Position numbers and translations under genes: made by a program. This document shows positions 57,650 to 64,000 of a DNA stretch of 64,000 bases, in pieces; position 1 is the stretch's first letter; each line of letters starts with the position of its first letter. The notes beneath the pieces are model-generated. The model searched no databases and was not told the DNA's origin. It worked only from the letters and a program-made list of their open reading frames with translations. Location of the stretch: assembly GCF_025917005.1 (NCBI RefSeq), contig NZ_CP078091.1:2976001-3040000 (forward strand). Direction: 5' to 3'. This DNA is from Porphyrobacter sp. ULC335. Lineage in GTDB: Bacteria > Pseudomonadota > Alphaproteobacteria > Sphingomonadales > Sphingomonadaceae.

Positions 57650-58662
57650 CCTTTCGCCTGCGCGCCGCGCGTCCTGCCGATCTTGAAGCGCTTTACGAAA
57701 TGGCCAAGCTGACCGGGGGCGGGTTCACCAACCTGCCGCCGGATCGCGCCGCGTTGAAGGGCAAGCTCGAACGCGCGGAGGTTGCCTTCGCGCGCGCTGG
57801 GGAAACGCTCGCCGACGAGCAATATGTGCTGGTGCTCGAGAACGCCAGCACCGGCGCGGTGCGCGGCACCTGCCAGCTGATGACGCAGGTCGGGCAGCGT
57901 TGGCCGTTCTATTCCTATCGCCTCAACACGCTGACCCAGTATTCGCAGGAGCTTGACCGCACCGTGCGCGCCGAATTGCTCAGTCTCGTCACCGACCTTG
58001 AGGGATCGAGCGAGGTCGGCGGGCTGTTCCTCCACCCCAATGAACGCGCCGGAGGCCTCGGCCTGCTGCTCGCCCGTTCGCGCTATCTGTTTGTCGCCAT
58101 GCACCGCAAACGCTTTGCCGACCGTATCCTCGCCGAGCTGCGCGGGATCATCGATGAGCGCGGCGGATCGCCGTTCTGGGACGGCGTTGCGGGCCGCTTC
58201 TTCGGGATGAGCTTCCAGGACGCGGATTATTTCAACGCGATCAACGGCAACCAGTTCATCGCCGACCTGATGCCCAAGCACCCGGTCTATATCGCCATGC
58301 TGAGCGAGGATGCGAGGAGCGTGATCGGCGTCCCCCACCCCACCGGCCGCGCGGCGATGCGGATGCTGGAGGACGAAGGATTCCGCGCCGAAGGCTATGT
58401 CGACATCTTCGATGGCGGGCCGACAATGGTGGCGCGCACCGACAATGTCACCAGCGTGAAGAACGCGGTCCATGCGCGCGTTTCCTCGCTGGCAGTCGGC
58501 GAAGGCGAGCGCGCGATCCTTGCCACAGGGCAGCTCGGGACGTTCCGCGCCTGCTTCGGGGCGCGGGTGCTCGACGCGGATGGCAACATCGCGATCGATT
58601 CCGCCAGCGCCGATCTGCTGGATGTGTGCGAAGGCGACATGGTGTGGAGCGTGGCGCGATGA
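57646..58662 (+). CDS. astA: arginine N-succinyltransferase
   Basis: A 338-residue enzyme opening the arginine succinyltransferase (AST) catabolic pathway. It starts [33 protein letters not shown], and contains SSEVGGLFLHPNERAGGLGLLLARSRYLF and FWDGVAGRFFGMSFQDADYFNA, all AstA signatures. The TTG start overlaps the M20 stop and has AAGGAG upstream; its stop overlaps astB (ATGA). Confidence 0.95.
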   Translation: MTFRLRAARPADLEALYEMAKLTGGGFTNLPPDRAALKGKLERAEVAFARAGETLADEQYVLVLENASTGAVRGTCQLMTQVGQRWPFYSYRLNTLTQYSQELDRTVRAELLSLVTDLEGSSEVGGLFLHPNERAGGLGLLLARSRYLFVAMHRKRFADRILAELRGIIDERGGSPFWDGVAGRFFGMSFQDADYFNAINGNQFIADLMPKHPVYIAMLSEDARSVIGVPHPTGRAAMRMLEDEGFRAEGYVDIFDGGPTMVARTDNVTSVKNAVHARVSSLAVGEGERAILATGQLGTFRACFGARVLDADGNIAIDSASADLLDVCEGDMVWSVAR

Positions 58663-59909
58663 GCCTGACCGAAATCAACTTTGACGGGATCGTCGGCCCC
58701 TCGCACAATTACGCGGGGCTGAGCCTCGGCAATATCGCCAGCGCGAGCCATGCGGGCGATCCGTCCTATCCGCGCGCGGCGGCGCTGCAGGGCGTGGCCA
58801 AGATGCGCGGGAACTTCGCGCGGTTGGGGGTGCAGGGCTTCCTGCTGCCACTGCCTCGGCCCAATAATGCGCTCACACAGGCGCTGGCCCTAGACGGCAG
58901 CGAGCCCCCACAGCTGCGCGCCGCGCCGTGGTCGGCTTCGAGCATGTGGACCGCCAATGCCGCTACGGTCTCGCCCGCGCCCGATACTGCGGACGGGCGC
59001 TGCCATCTGACGCCCGCCAACCTCGTCACCATGCTGCACCGCGCGCAGGAGTGGCCCGATACCAAGCGCCAGTTGGCAATCGCGTTCGGTGATGCGCGCC
59101 ACTTCGCAATTCACGATGCCGTGCCGCCCACCTTCGGCGATGAAGGCGCGGCCAACCACATGCGACTGTGCGAAAGCCACGATGCCCCGGGCGTCGAAGT
59201 GTTCGTTTACGGCAGGCCCGGCGGCCGCTTTCCCGCCCGCCAGCACGAGCAGGCGAGCCGCCTCGTCGCCCGCGCCCATGGGCTGACGCCCGAACGCACC
59301 GTTTTCATCGAGCAAAATCCCGATGCTATCGCTGCGGGCGCGTTCCACAATGATGTGGTCGCCGTCGCCAATGGCCGTGTGCTGTTCACCCACGACATGG
59401 CCTTCGCCGACCAGCAGGGCGCGTATGACGCGATCCGCGATGCCTTCCCGGCGCTCGAGGTGGTGGAGGTCCCTTCCTCCGCTGTGACCTTGCAGGAGGC
59501 GATCCGAACCTATCTGTTCAACGCCCAGCTGCTGACGCTGCCTGACGGTTCGATGGGTTTGATCGTGCCCGAGGAATGCCGTGACAGCCCGAGCGTGTGG
59601 GGTTGGGCGCAAAGCATGCTCGCGGGCAACGGCCCGATCCGGCAGGTCATCCCCGTCGATGTGCGCCAGTCGATGGCCAACGGCGGCGGCCCCGCCTGTC
59701 TGCGCCTGCGCGTGGTGTGCGACCCCGCGACGGTCGATCCGCGCTTCCTGCTCGATGAAGCCAAGGCCGATTTGCTCGAAAGCGTCATCGCCGCCCATTG
59801 GCCCGAGCAGATCGACCCGACCGATATCGGGACGGAGCCCCTCGCCGCGAGCGTGATTGCAGCACGGCTTGCCCTGCTGGACGCGCTCAATCTGGGACAG
59901 CTTGGTTAA
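58659..59909 (+). CDS. astB: N-succinylarginine dihydrolase
   Basis: A 416-residue enzyme of the AST pathway that releases two ammonia and CO2 from succinylarginine. It opens EINFDGIVGPSHNYAGLSLGN, has EQNPDAIAAGAFHNDVVAVAN (catalytic histidine) and SMANGGGPACLRLRVV, whose cysteine is the nucleophile. The start ATG overlaps the astA stop. astC and astD are not in the window. Confidence 0.95.
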   Translation: MSLTEINFDGIVGPSHNYAGLSLGNIASASHAGDPSYPRAAALQGVAKMRGNFARLGVQGFLLPLPRPNNALTQALALDGSEPPQLRAAPWSASSMWTANAATVSPAPDTADGRCHLTPANLVTMLHRAQEWPDTKRQLAIAFGDARHFAIHDAVPPTFGDEGAANHMRLCESHDAPGVEVFVYGRPGGRFPARQHEQASRLVARAHGLTPERTVFIEQNPDAIAAGAFHNDVVAVANGRVLFTHDMAFADQQGAYDAIRDAFPALEVVEVPSSAVTLQEAIRTYLFNAQLLTLPDGSMGLIVPEECRDSPSVWGWAQSMLAGNGPIRQVIPVDVRQSMANGGGPACLRLRVVCDPATVDPRFLLDEAKADLLESVIAAHWPEQIDPTDIGTEPLAASVIAARLALLDALNLGQLG

Positions 59910-60002
59910 CGCATTTGGCGACTCACCGGCTCCGGGCGTAAGGTTACCCCAATGTTAAAGCGACTCAGCAAAGGCCGGGTCGCATAAGGGTCGGGAGACG
60001 CC

Positions 60003-60251
60003 ATGCTTCGCAAGCTGGGAAGGCTGTTCGTGATCAAGAACCGCTTTGAGGCGTTTTTGATCATCTATGCGCTGGCGCTCGGGTCGAGCGCGCGCGGCAT
60101 GGTCTATCTGCAAGATTATCCCGGCTTCGGCGGCAAGCTGCTGTTCCTCGCAACCACCGGCGCGGTGTTCCTGGCGGGCGCGAAGATCCTCGATTGCATC
60201 AAGCTGGAGCAGGAAGTGGCTGAGCTTAAGGCCAGCCAGCACGGCCAATAA
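60003..60251 (+). CDS. small membrane protein next to ssrA
   Basis: An 82-residue protein with two hydrophobic segments: RFEAFLIIYALALGSSARGM (14-33) and KLLFLATTGAVFLAGAKILDCI (45-66), then a charged tail. It starts at an ATG after GGGAGACGCC. No family recognised. It is 33 nt from a direct repeat at the 3' side of the tmRNA gene, which is transcribed toward it. Confidence 0.65.
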   Translation: MLRKLGRLFVIKNRFEAFLIIYALALGSSARGMVYLQDYPGFGGKLLFLATTGAVFLAGAKILDCIKLEQEVAELKASQHGQ

Positions 60252-60283
60252 CAGACTGAACGCAAGCTACCGGCAAGGTGGGG

Positions 60284-60331
60284 GATTCTGTTGCTAGGCT
60301 CCCCCGGGCCCCCGGTATCCGATTCTGTTGC
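60284..60331. repeat. 11-bp direct repeat beyond ssrA
   Basis: GATTCTGTTGC occurs at 60284-60294 and again at 60321-60331. Between them GGGGGA and TCCCCC near 60280-60305 can pair, and GGGCCCCCGG follows. The block lies just past the likely 3' end of the coding tmRNA and may be involved in its termination or processing. Confidence 0.5.
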
Positions 60332-60620
60332 CCGGTTCGGTCCAACCGCGCTTTTTAGCCTAATAAAAGAAGGGCGTTAGCCTATCAATTACGCAGCGAT
60401 TGCGAGTGCTTCGTTATCGTTGGCACTTATGGTTTTTGAGCCTTATGCGGGTTACTCAGCCCGGGCAAAAACTACGCTTTTCAACACACGTCGATCCTGG
60501 TTCGGCCCCATCAGGACATGCGGTGAACCGCAGATTCTGGTGGAGCCGCCGGGTACTGCCCCCGGGTCCGTTGCATCTATTATACGCAGCCATTTATCGC
60601 CATATCCGGTCGAAACCGGC
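60320..60620 (-). ncRNA. ssrA: tmRNA, circularly permuted two-piece form
   Basis: The minus strand encodes the tag ANDNEALAIAA and a TAA stop at 60424-60389. About 85 nt upstream, GGGGCCG (60509-60503), followed by the D-loop-like GGATCGACG, is the 5' acceptor strand. It pairs with CGGCTCC (60548-60542), which is followed by A and CCA (ending 60538) and preceded by a T-arm-like CCGGG/CCCGG hairpin (60565-60549). The 3' acceptor piece therefore comes first, then a 28-nt spacer with a GCGGT/ACCGC hairpin, then the coding piece: the permuted order known in alphaproteobacteria. The acceptor piece would begin near 60620 with a CCGGT-TTCG-ACCGG hairpin, giving about 83 nt. The 3' end of the coding piece (near 60320-60335) is approximate. 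tmRNA rescues stalled ribosomes with SmpB. Confidence 0.93.
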
Positions 60621-60626
60621 ACAGCT

Positions 60627-60654
60627 GATATAGCGCTGCAATCCTGAATGTGAA
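60627..60654 (-). promoter_or_regulatory. likely ssrA promoter
   Basis: On the minus strand TTCACA (60654-60649) and TATATC (60632-60627) are 16 nt apart, placing the transcript start near 60620, at the first base of the acceptor-piece hairpin. Confidence 0.5.
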
Positions 60655-60663
60655 GTGAGTAAC

Positions 60664-60685
60664 CCCCTCCCGCATGCGGGAGGGG
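60664..60685 (-). terminator. perfect 22-nt palindrome after mscL
   Basis: CCCCTCCCGCA and TGCGGGAGGGG form an 11-bp dyad 10 nt past the mscL stop. It is placed as a terminator but lacks a U-tract; it also resembles the CCCCTCC repeats near 2.8 kb. It separates mscL from the ssrA promoter. Confidence 0.6.
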
Positions 60686-60695
60686 AGTTGAAAGC

Positions 60696-61118
60696 CTACT
60701 TCTTCAGCGCATCCCTGATTTCTGCCAGCAATTCGATCTCGGTCGGCCCGGCGGGTGCGGCGGGCTCTTCGGGCTTGGACAACTGCGCGGTAATCTTGCT
60801 CACGTAACGGACCATCATGAAGATGATGAAGGCAAGGATCAGGAAGTTGATGATGACCGAAGCGAAGGCGCCCAGCCCGATCACATTGGCTCCCGCCTCA
60901 CGTGCGGCGGCAAGCGGGGTTCCTTCTGCCACTTCACCAGACAGCACGATGTAGCGGTCCGAAAAGTCTATATTGCCAAAGATCGCGCCGACGATCGGCA
61001 TGATGATCTCGTCAGTCAGCGATTTGACGATCGCGCCGAACGCCGCGCCGATGATCACCCCGACTGCCAGATCGATGACATTGCCCTTGGCGATGAAAGC
61101 CCTGAATTCCGAAAGCAT
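60696..61118 (-). CDS. mscL: large-conductance mechanosensitive channel
   Basis: A 140-residue inner-membrane channel that opens on hypo-osmotic shock. The N-terminal [41 protein letters not shown] carries the amphipathic helix and TM1; TM2 is about residues 72-95 ([22 protein letters not shown]); the C-terminal [12 protein letters not shown] is the bundle helix. The ATG at 61118 with AAGGGG upstream is the standard start; longer upstream frame is not homologous. Confidence 0.97.
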   Translation of the reverse strand: MLSEFRAFIAKGNVIDLAVGVIIGAAFGAIVKSLTDEIIMPIVGAIFGNIDFSDRYIVLSGEVAEGTPLAAAREAGANVIGLGAFASVIINFLILAFIIFMMVRYVSKITAQLSKPEEPAAPAGPTEIELLAEIRDALKK

Positions 61119-61287
61119 GCTGATCCCCTTTATTGATCCAGTTAACCATTCTCTGGCAGCCTTGAAGAAGACTGCCAAGCCGCGCCGTCCCTCCGTCCAC
61201 CGCTTGAACCGGGGAAGTGGTGTGCTATATGCGCAATACAGAACGTCAGTCGCCGGGCCTGCCCGCGATTTCAGGAGGGATTGCCAC

Positions 61288-61917
61288 ATGACACTCACCA
61301 CCATGCTGCGCGGCGCTTTTGCGGCCGTGGCCGCACTGAGCCTCGCCGCCTGCGGGATCAACTCGGTGCCGACCAAGCAGGAAGCCGCCAAGGCGCAGTG
61401 GGGCAATGTCGAAAGCGCGCTGCAGAACCGTTCGGACAAGATCCCCAATCTGGTCGCCGTGGTGCAAGCCGCCGCGATCTCGGAAAAGGACATCCTGCAA
61501 GGTGTGATCGACGCCCGCGCCCGTGCAACTTCGATCAACATCACCACCGATGACCTGTCGAACCCCGAAGAGTTCAAGAAATTCAACGACGCGCAGAACC
61601 AGCTGACCCAGGCGCTCGGCCAGCTGCGCACCGTGGTCGAGAACTATCCGCAACTCGCCAGCCAGCCGCGCTTCGGCGATCTGATGGTGGCGATCGATGA
61701 AGCCAACAACCAGATCAATACCGAGCGGGTGCGCTACAACGACCTCGCGCGTGACTACAACACCGAGATCCGCACCTTCCCGAGCAGCATCGGCGCGAAC
61801 GTGATCCACGGCGCCAAGCCGCTCGAATATTTCGAGGCGGACGAAGCGGCCAAGGCCAACCCCAAGGTCGACATGAGCGGCATCACCGGCACCCAGACCC
61901 CGGCGGCCGCGAACTGA
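61288..61917 (+). CDS. lemA: LemA family lipoprotein
   Basis: A 209-residue protein with a lipoprotein signal ([15 protein letters not shown]; lipidated Cys22) and the LemA coiled helical domain: [43 protein letters not shown] and [21 protein letters not shown]. LemA proteins are of unknown function and commonly sit with TPM-domain genes, as here. CAGGAGGG precedes the ATG. It is divergent from mscL across 169 nt, in which TTAACCAT (61142-61149) is the only motif I noticed. Confidence 0.93.
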   Translation: MTLTTMLRGAFAAVAALSLAACGINSVPTKQEAAKAQWGNVESALQNRSDKIPNLVAVVQAAAISEKDILQGVIDARARATSINITTDDLSNPEEFKKFNDAQNQLTQALGQLRTVVENYPQLASQPRFGDLMVAIDEANNQINTERVRYNDLARDYNTEIRTFPSSIGANVIHGAKPLEYFEADEAAKANPKVDMSGITGTQTPAAAN

Positions 61918-61918
61918 G

Positions 61919-62815
61919 GTGAACACCCTGACCGCCCCGCTGCGCCGGGCACTGCTGCTGTTGGCGGGCCTTGTCTGGCTCGCCCTTGGCACAGTGGCGC
62001 AGGCGCAGGACTATCCGCCGCGCCCTGACGGTCCGGTCTATGACGGAGCGAATATCCTCTCCGCCGAGACCGAGGCGAAGCTTGATGCCGAACTGCGCGC
62101 ATACAATGCGCAGACCGGCCGGGCGATCATCGTTGCCACCGTGCCGAACCTCGGCGGGGCACCGATCGAGACCTATGCCACCGGCCTGTTCAGCGACTGG
62201 GGCATCGGCGGAGCCAAACGCGACACCGGCCTGCTTCTGCTAATCGCCCGCGATGATCGCAAGCTGCGGATCGAGGTCGGCTACGGTCTCCATGGCTGGT
62301 TCGGCGGGATCATGGCGGGCCGCGTCATCAACGACGTGATCACGCCGCGCTTCAAGGAAGGCAATTTCGACGCGGGCGTGACCGACGGGGTCGCGGCGAT
62401 CCTCGCCCACCTTGCCAAGAGCCCCGAGGATGCCATCGCCATCGAGGAGGCAGCGCAAGCCGCAGCCGCCCAGCGCAGCCGCAGCGACGGCGGCTTTCCG
62501 GTCGGCGCGCTGATCTGGATCGCCTTCATGTTCTTCTTCTTCGTCCTGCCGCTGCTCGTCGGGCGCGGGCGGCGGCGCAAATATCGCTCCAAGGGCGCAG
62601 GCCCGTGGGGCAGCCGCGATCTGGGCGACACCGCGCGCGACGTGATCCTGTGGGAAGTCGGCAGCGCGATTGCCCGCGGAATCATCAACAGCGGCAGTAA
62701 TGGCGGCGGCGGATTTGGCGGCGGTGGCGGCGGCGGGTTCGGCGGGTTCGGCGGCGGATCCTCCGGCGGCGGCGGCGCATCGGGGGGGGTGGTAGATCAT
62801 GGCCTATCTCGATGA
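61919..62815 (+). CDS. TPM-domain (YgcG-type) protein with Gly-rich tail
   Basis: A 298-residue envelope protein: signal peptide (LLLLAGLVWLALGTVAQAQ), TPM domain (RPDGPVYDGANILSAETEAKLDAELRAYNAQTGRAIIVATVPN, then RDDRKLRIEVGYGLHGW), one membrane helix (GALIWIAFMFFFFVLPLLVG) and a glycine-rich tail. The tail ends GASGGVVDHGLSR because of a G8 run (62782-62789). With seven G it would end GASGGW, the usual form, with a TAG 3 nt after and no overlap with the next gene. It follows lemA at once (GTG start). The TPM domain is linked to photosystem repair in plants; the bacterial role is unclear. Confidence 0.88.
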   Translation: MNTLTAPLRRALLLLAGLVWLALGTVAQAQDYPPRPDGPVYDGANILSAETEAKLDAELRAYNAQTGRAIIVATVPNLGGAPIETYATGLFSDWGIGGAKRDTGLLLLIARDDRKLRIEVGYGLHGWFGGIMAGRVINDVITPRFKEGNFDAGVTDGVAAILAHLAKSPEDAIAIEEAAQAAAAQRSRSDGGFPVGALIWIAFMFFFFVLPLLVGRGRRRKYRSKGAGPWGSRDLGDTARDVILWEVGSAIARGIINSGSNGGGGFGGGGGGGFGGFGGGSSGGGGASGGVVDHGLSR

Positions 62816-63473
62816 TGCCGGGCGCCAGCTGGTCGGCGCAGCCGTAACCGAAGCCGAAAGCGCGACCTCTGGCGAGATCGTCACCGTGCTCGCCGATTGT
62901 TCGGACGGTTACACCGATGTCGCACTGCTCTGGGCAACCGCAGCGGCCTTTACCGCGATGAGCGTGTTTGCCGCTTTTCCCGAACCCTTCCTCGACGCAT
63001 GGGACGCGTCTTTCGGCGGGTGGGGCCATGAATGGACCACCGGCGAGCTTGCCAGCATGGTGATCGGCCTCGGCCTCATCAAGTTCATCGCCGTGATGCT
63101 GATCCAGCAGTGGCAGCCCCTGAAGTTCGCGCTGATCCCCGGCCCCACCAAGACAATCCGCGTCCACAATCAAGCCGTCCGCCAGTTCAAGGTGGGCGCG
63201 GAACGCCGCACCACCGGGCGCACCGGTGTGCTGATCTACCTCTCTATGCGCGAACACCGGGCCGAGATCGTTGCGGACGAAAGCATTGCCTCCAAGGTTC
63301 CGGCCGAAGTGTGGGGCGAGGCGATGGGCGACATGCTCGCCCACATCCGCAAGGGCCGCGTGGCCGAGGGGCTGGCGGTCGGCATCCGCGACGTCGGTTT
63401 CGTTCTCGCCGAGCACTTCCCGCGCGGAAACCATGACGAAAACGAGCTGCCCGACCGGCTCATCGAGGTTTGA
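62799..63473 (+). CDS. TPM-domain membrane protein
   Basis: A 224-residue protein with a TPM domain interrupted by two membrane segments: AYLDDAGRQLVGAAVTEAESATSGEIVTVLADCSDGY, then helices near 42-62 and 86-104, then the second half (TGRTGVLIYLSMREHRAEIVADESIASKVPAEVWGEAMGDML). It completes a lemA-TPM-TPM operon. As annotated it overlaps the preceding gene by 17 nt, but the overlap disappears if the G8 run is a G7. Function unknown. Confidence 0.85.
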   Translation: MAYLDDAGRQLVGAAVTEAESATSGEIVTVLADCSDGYTDVALLWATAAAFTAMSVFAAFPEPFLDAWDASFGGWGHEWTTGELASMVIGLGLIKFIAVMLIQQWQPLKFALIPGPTKTIRVHNQAVRQFKVGAERRTTGRTGVLIYLSMREHRAEIVADESIASKVPAEVWGEAMGDMLAHIRKGRVAEGLAVGIRDVGFVLAEHFPRGNHDENELPDRLIEV

Positions 63474-63556
63474 CCGGACTTCCCCAATAATGCTCTTGAC
63501 CGGTCGCCTGTGAAGCTGTCGAAGGGCGCTCCCTGACTGCCCCGACGGAGCTTCCC

Positions 63557-64000
63557 GTGATCAAAGACCGCGACGCCGATCTGCCCGAAGAGGTGATGTG
63601 GGAAGGCCAGTTCATCACCACCAAGAAGCGCGGCCGCTGGGAATATGTCGGCCGCGCGCGCGGCATTCGCGCCGCTGCGGTCATCGCGCTGGATGACGAC
63701 CCCGATGGCACCCGCCACGTTATCCTCGTCAGCCAGTACCGTGTGCCGCTGGGCCGCTTCAGCCTCGAGATTCCGGCCGGCCTGATCGGTGATGACGCCG
63801 GCCATGAAGGCGAAGACGCCAATGCCGCCGCCGCGCGCGAGCTGGAAGAGGAAACCGGATATCGCGCGGCGAAGCTTGAGACGCTGGGGGAGTTCTATTC
63901 CTCGCCCGGCATGGTCTCGGAATGCTTCACGCTGCTGAAGGCGACCGGGCTTGAGCGGATCGGCGAAGGCGGCGGCACAGAAGGCGAGAATATCACCGTC
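63557..64000 (+). CDS. NUDIX hydrolase, 3' end cut by the window
   Basis: The first 148 codons of a NUDIX hydrolase run off the right edge. The Nudix box is visible as EDANAAAARELEEETGY, preceded by SLEIPAGLIGDD, the pattern of ADP-ribose pyrophosphatase-type enzymes, with EFYSSPGMVSE after it. It would hydrolyse ADP-ribose or a related nucleoside diphosphate. The GTG at 63557 has GGAG 7 nt upstream. It is 83 nt from the TPM operon and may be separately expressed. Confidence 0.88.
   Translation, partial: MIKDRDADLPEEVMWEGQFITTKKRGRWEYVGRARGIRAAAVIALDDDPDGTRHVILVSQYRVPLGRFSLEIPAGLIGDDAGHEGEDANAAAARELEEETGYRAAKLETLGEFYSSPGMVSECFTLLKATGLERIGEGGGTEGENITV

Noticed and set aside
60579..60584. TATAAT (minus strand) as the ssrA -10 box
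   Set aside because: A start downstream of it would leave an acceptor piece of only about 35 nt and lose the 5' hairpin; the TTCACA-N16-TATATC pair further upstream fits better.
60400..60647. Two overlapping 75-77 codon plus-strand frames
   Set aside because: They lie on the antisense strand of the tmRNA gene and have no ribosome-binding site or protein-like pattern.

Overview
The window is a gene-dense, GC-rich stretch of a circular alphaproteobacterial chromosome, most probably Sphingomonadales (Erythrobacter/Porphyrobacter-like). The evidence is a circularly permuted two-piece tmRNA gene, a SciP (DUF1153) cell-cycle regulator, an atpHAGDC cluster separate from F0 with a short epsilon subunit, an HdaA-like protein divergent from purMN, and many short palindromic repeats of the kind common in sphingomonads. 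An exact 16-bp parS sequence at 22045-22060 suggests the window lies in the origin-proximal domain. I see no rRNA, tRNA, CRISPR array, prophage or transposase.

Layout. 1-2.8 kb: MOSC and metallo-beta-lactamase genes, then an S24-type repressor with an operator-like array divergent from two small unknown genes. 2.9-7.8 kb: aldehyde dehydrogenase, a GIY-YIG gene bracketed by perfect inverted repeats, a ThDP-dependent acetolactate synthase, a 2-hydroxyacid dehydrogenase and a small membrane protein. 7.9-15.5 kb: cysS, nitroreductase, two exported proteins, cobT, fsa, DUF2490 and DUF4197 proteins. 15.6-24.3 kb: priA, a FeS-type photolyase, GST, an unknown protein, ada with parS in its 5' end, and a trypsin-like protease frameshifted in a G8 tract plus a partner membrane protein. 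24.5-29.6 kb: the F1 ATP synthase operon, carrying an extra lipoprotein-like gene between atpG and atpD. 29.7-37.1 kb: prolyl oligopeptidase, sciP, SOUL protein, HNH, lipoprotein, glmU, gph and an SDR. 37.2-47.9 kb: cysE, hdaA, purM, a purN-YjbR fusion, sulfotransferase, ndk, holC, a 55-residue DUF2256 gene and pepA. 48.0-53.7 kb: lptD-surA-pdxA-rsmA. 53.7-59.9 kb: DUF3703, malate synthase G, and an arginine succinyltransferase operon led by an M20 hydrolase. 60.0-64.0 kb: permuted ssrA, mscL, lemA, two TPM-domain proteins and a truncated NUDIX gene.

Most of the content is housekeeping: envelope assembly (lptD, surA), purine synthesis (purM, purN), replication (priA, holC, hdaA), energy (atp) and amino-acid turnover (cysE, ast). 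The less ordinary items are parS, the permuted tmRNA, the gene inserted in the atp operon, the repeat-flanked GIY-YIG cassette, the hairpin repeat that encodes the end of the DUF2256 gene, and two G8 tracts that each put an otherwise conserved protein out of frame by one base. I did not find a convincing new defence or biosynthetic system; the best candidates for unexplained biology are in the findings. All family assignments come from reading motifs, not from searches.
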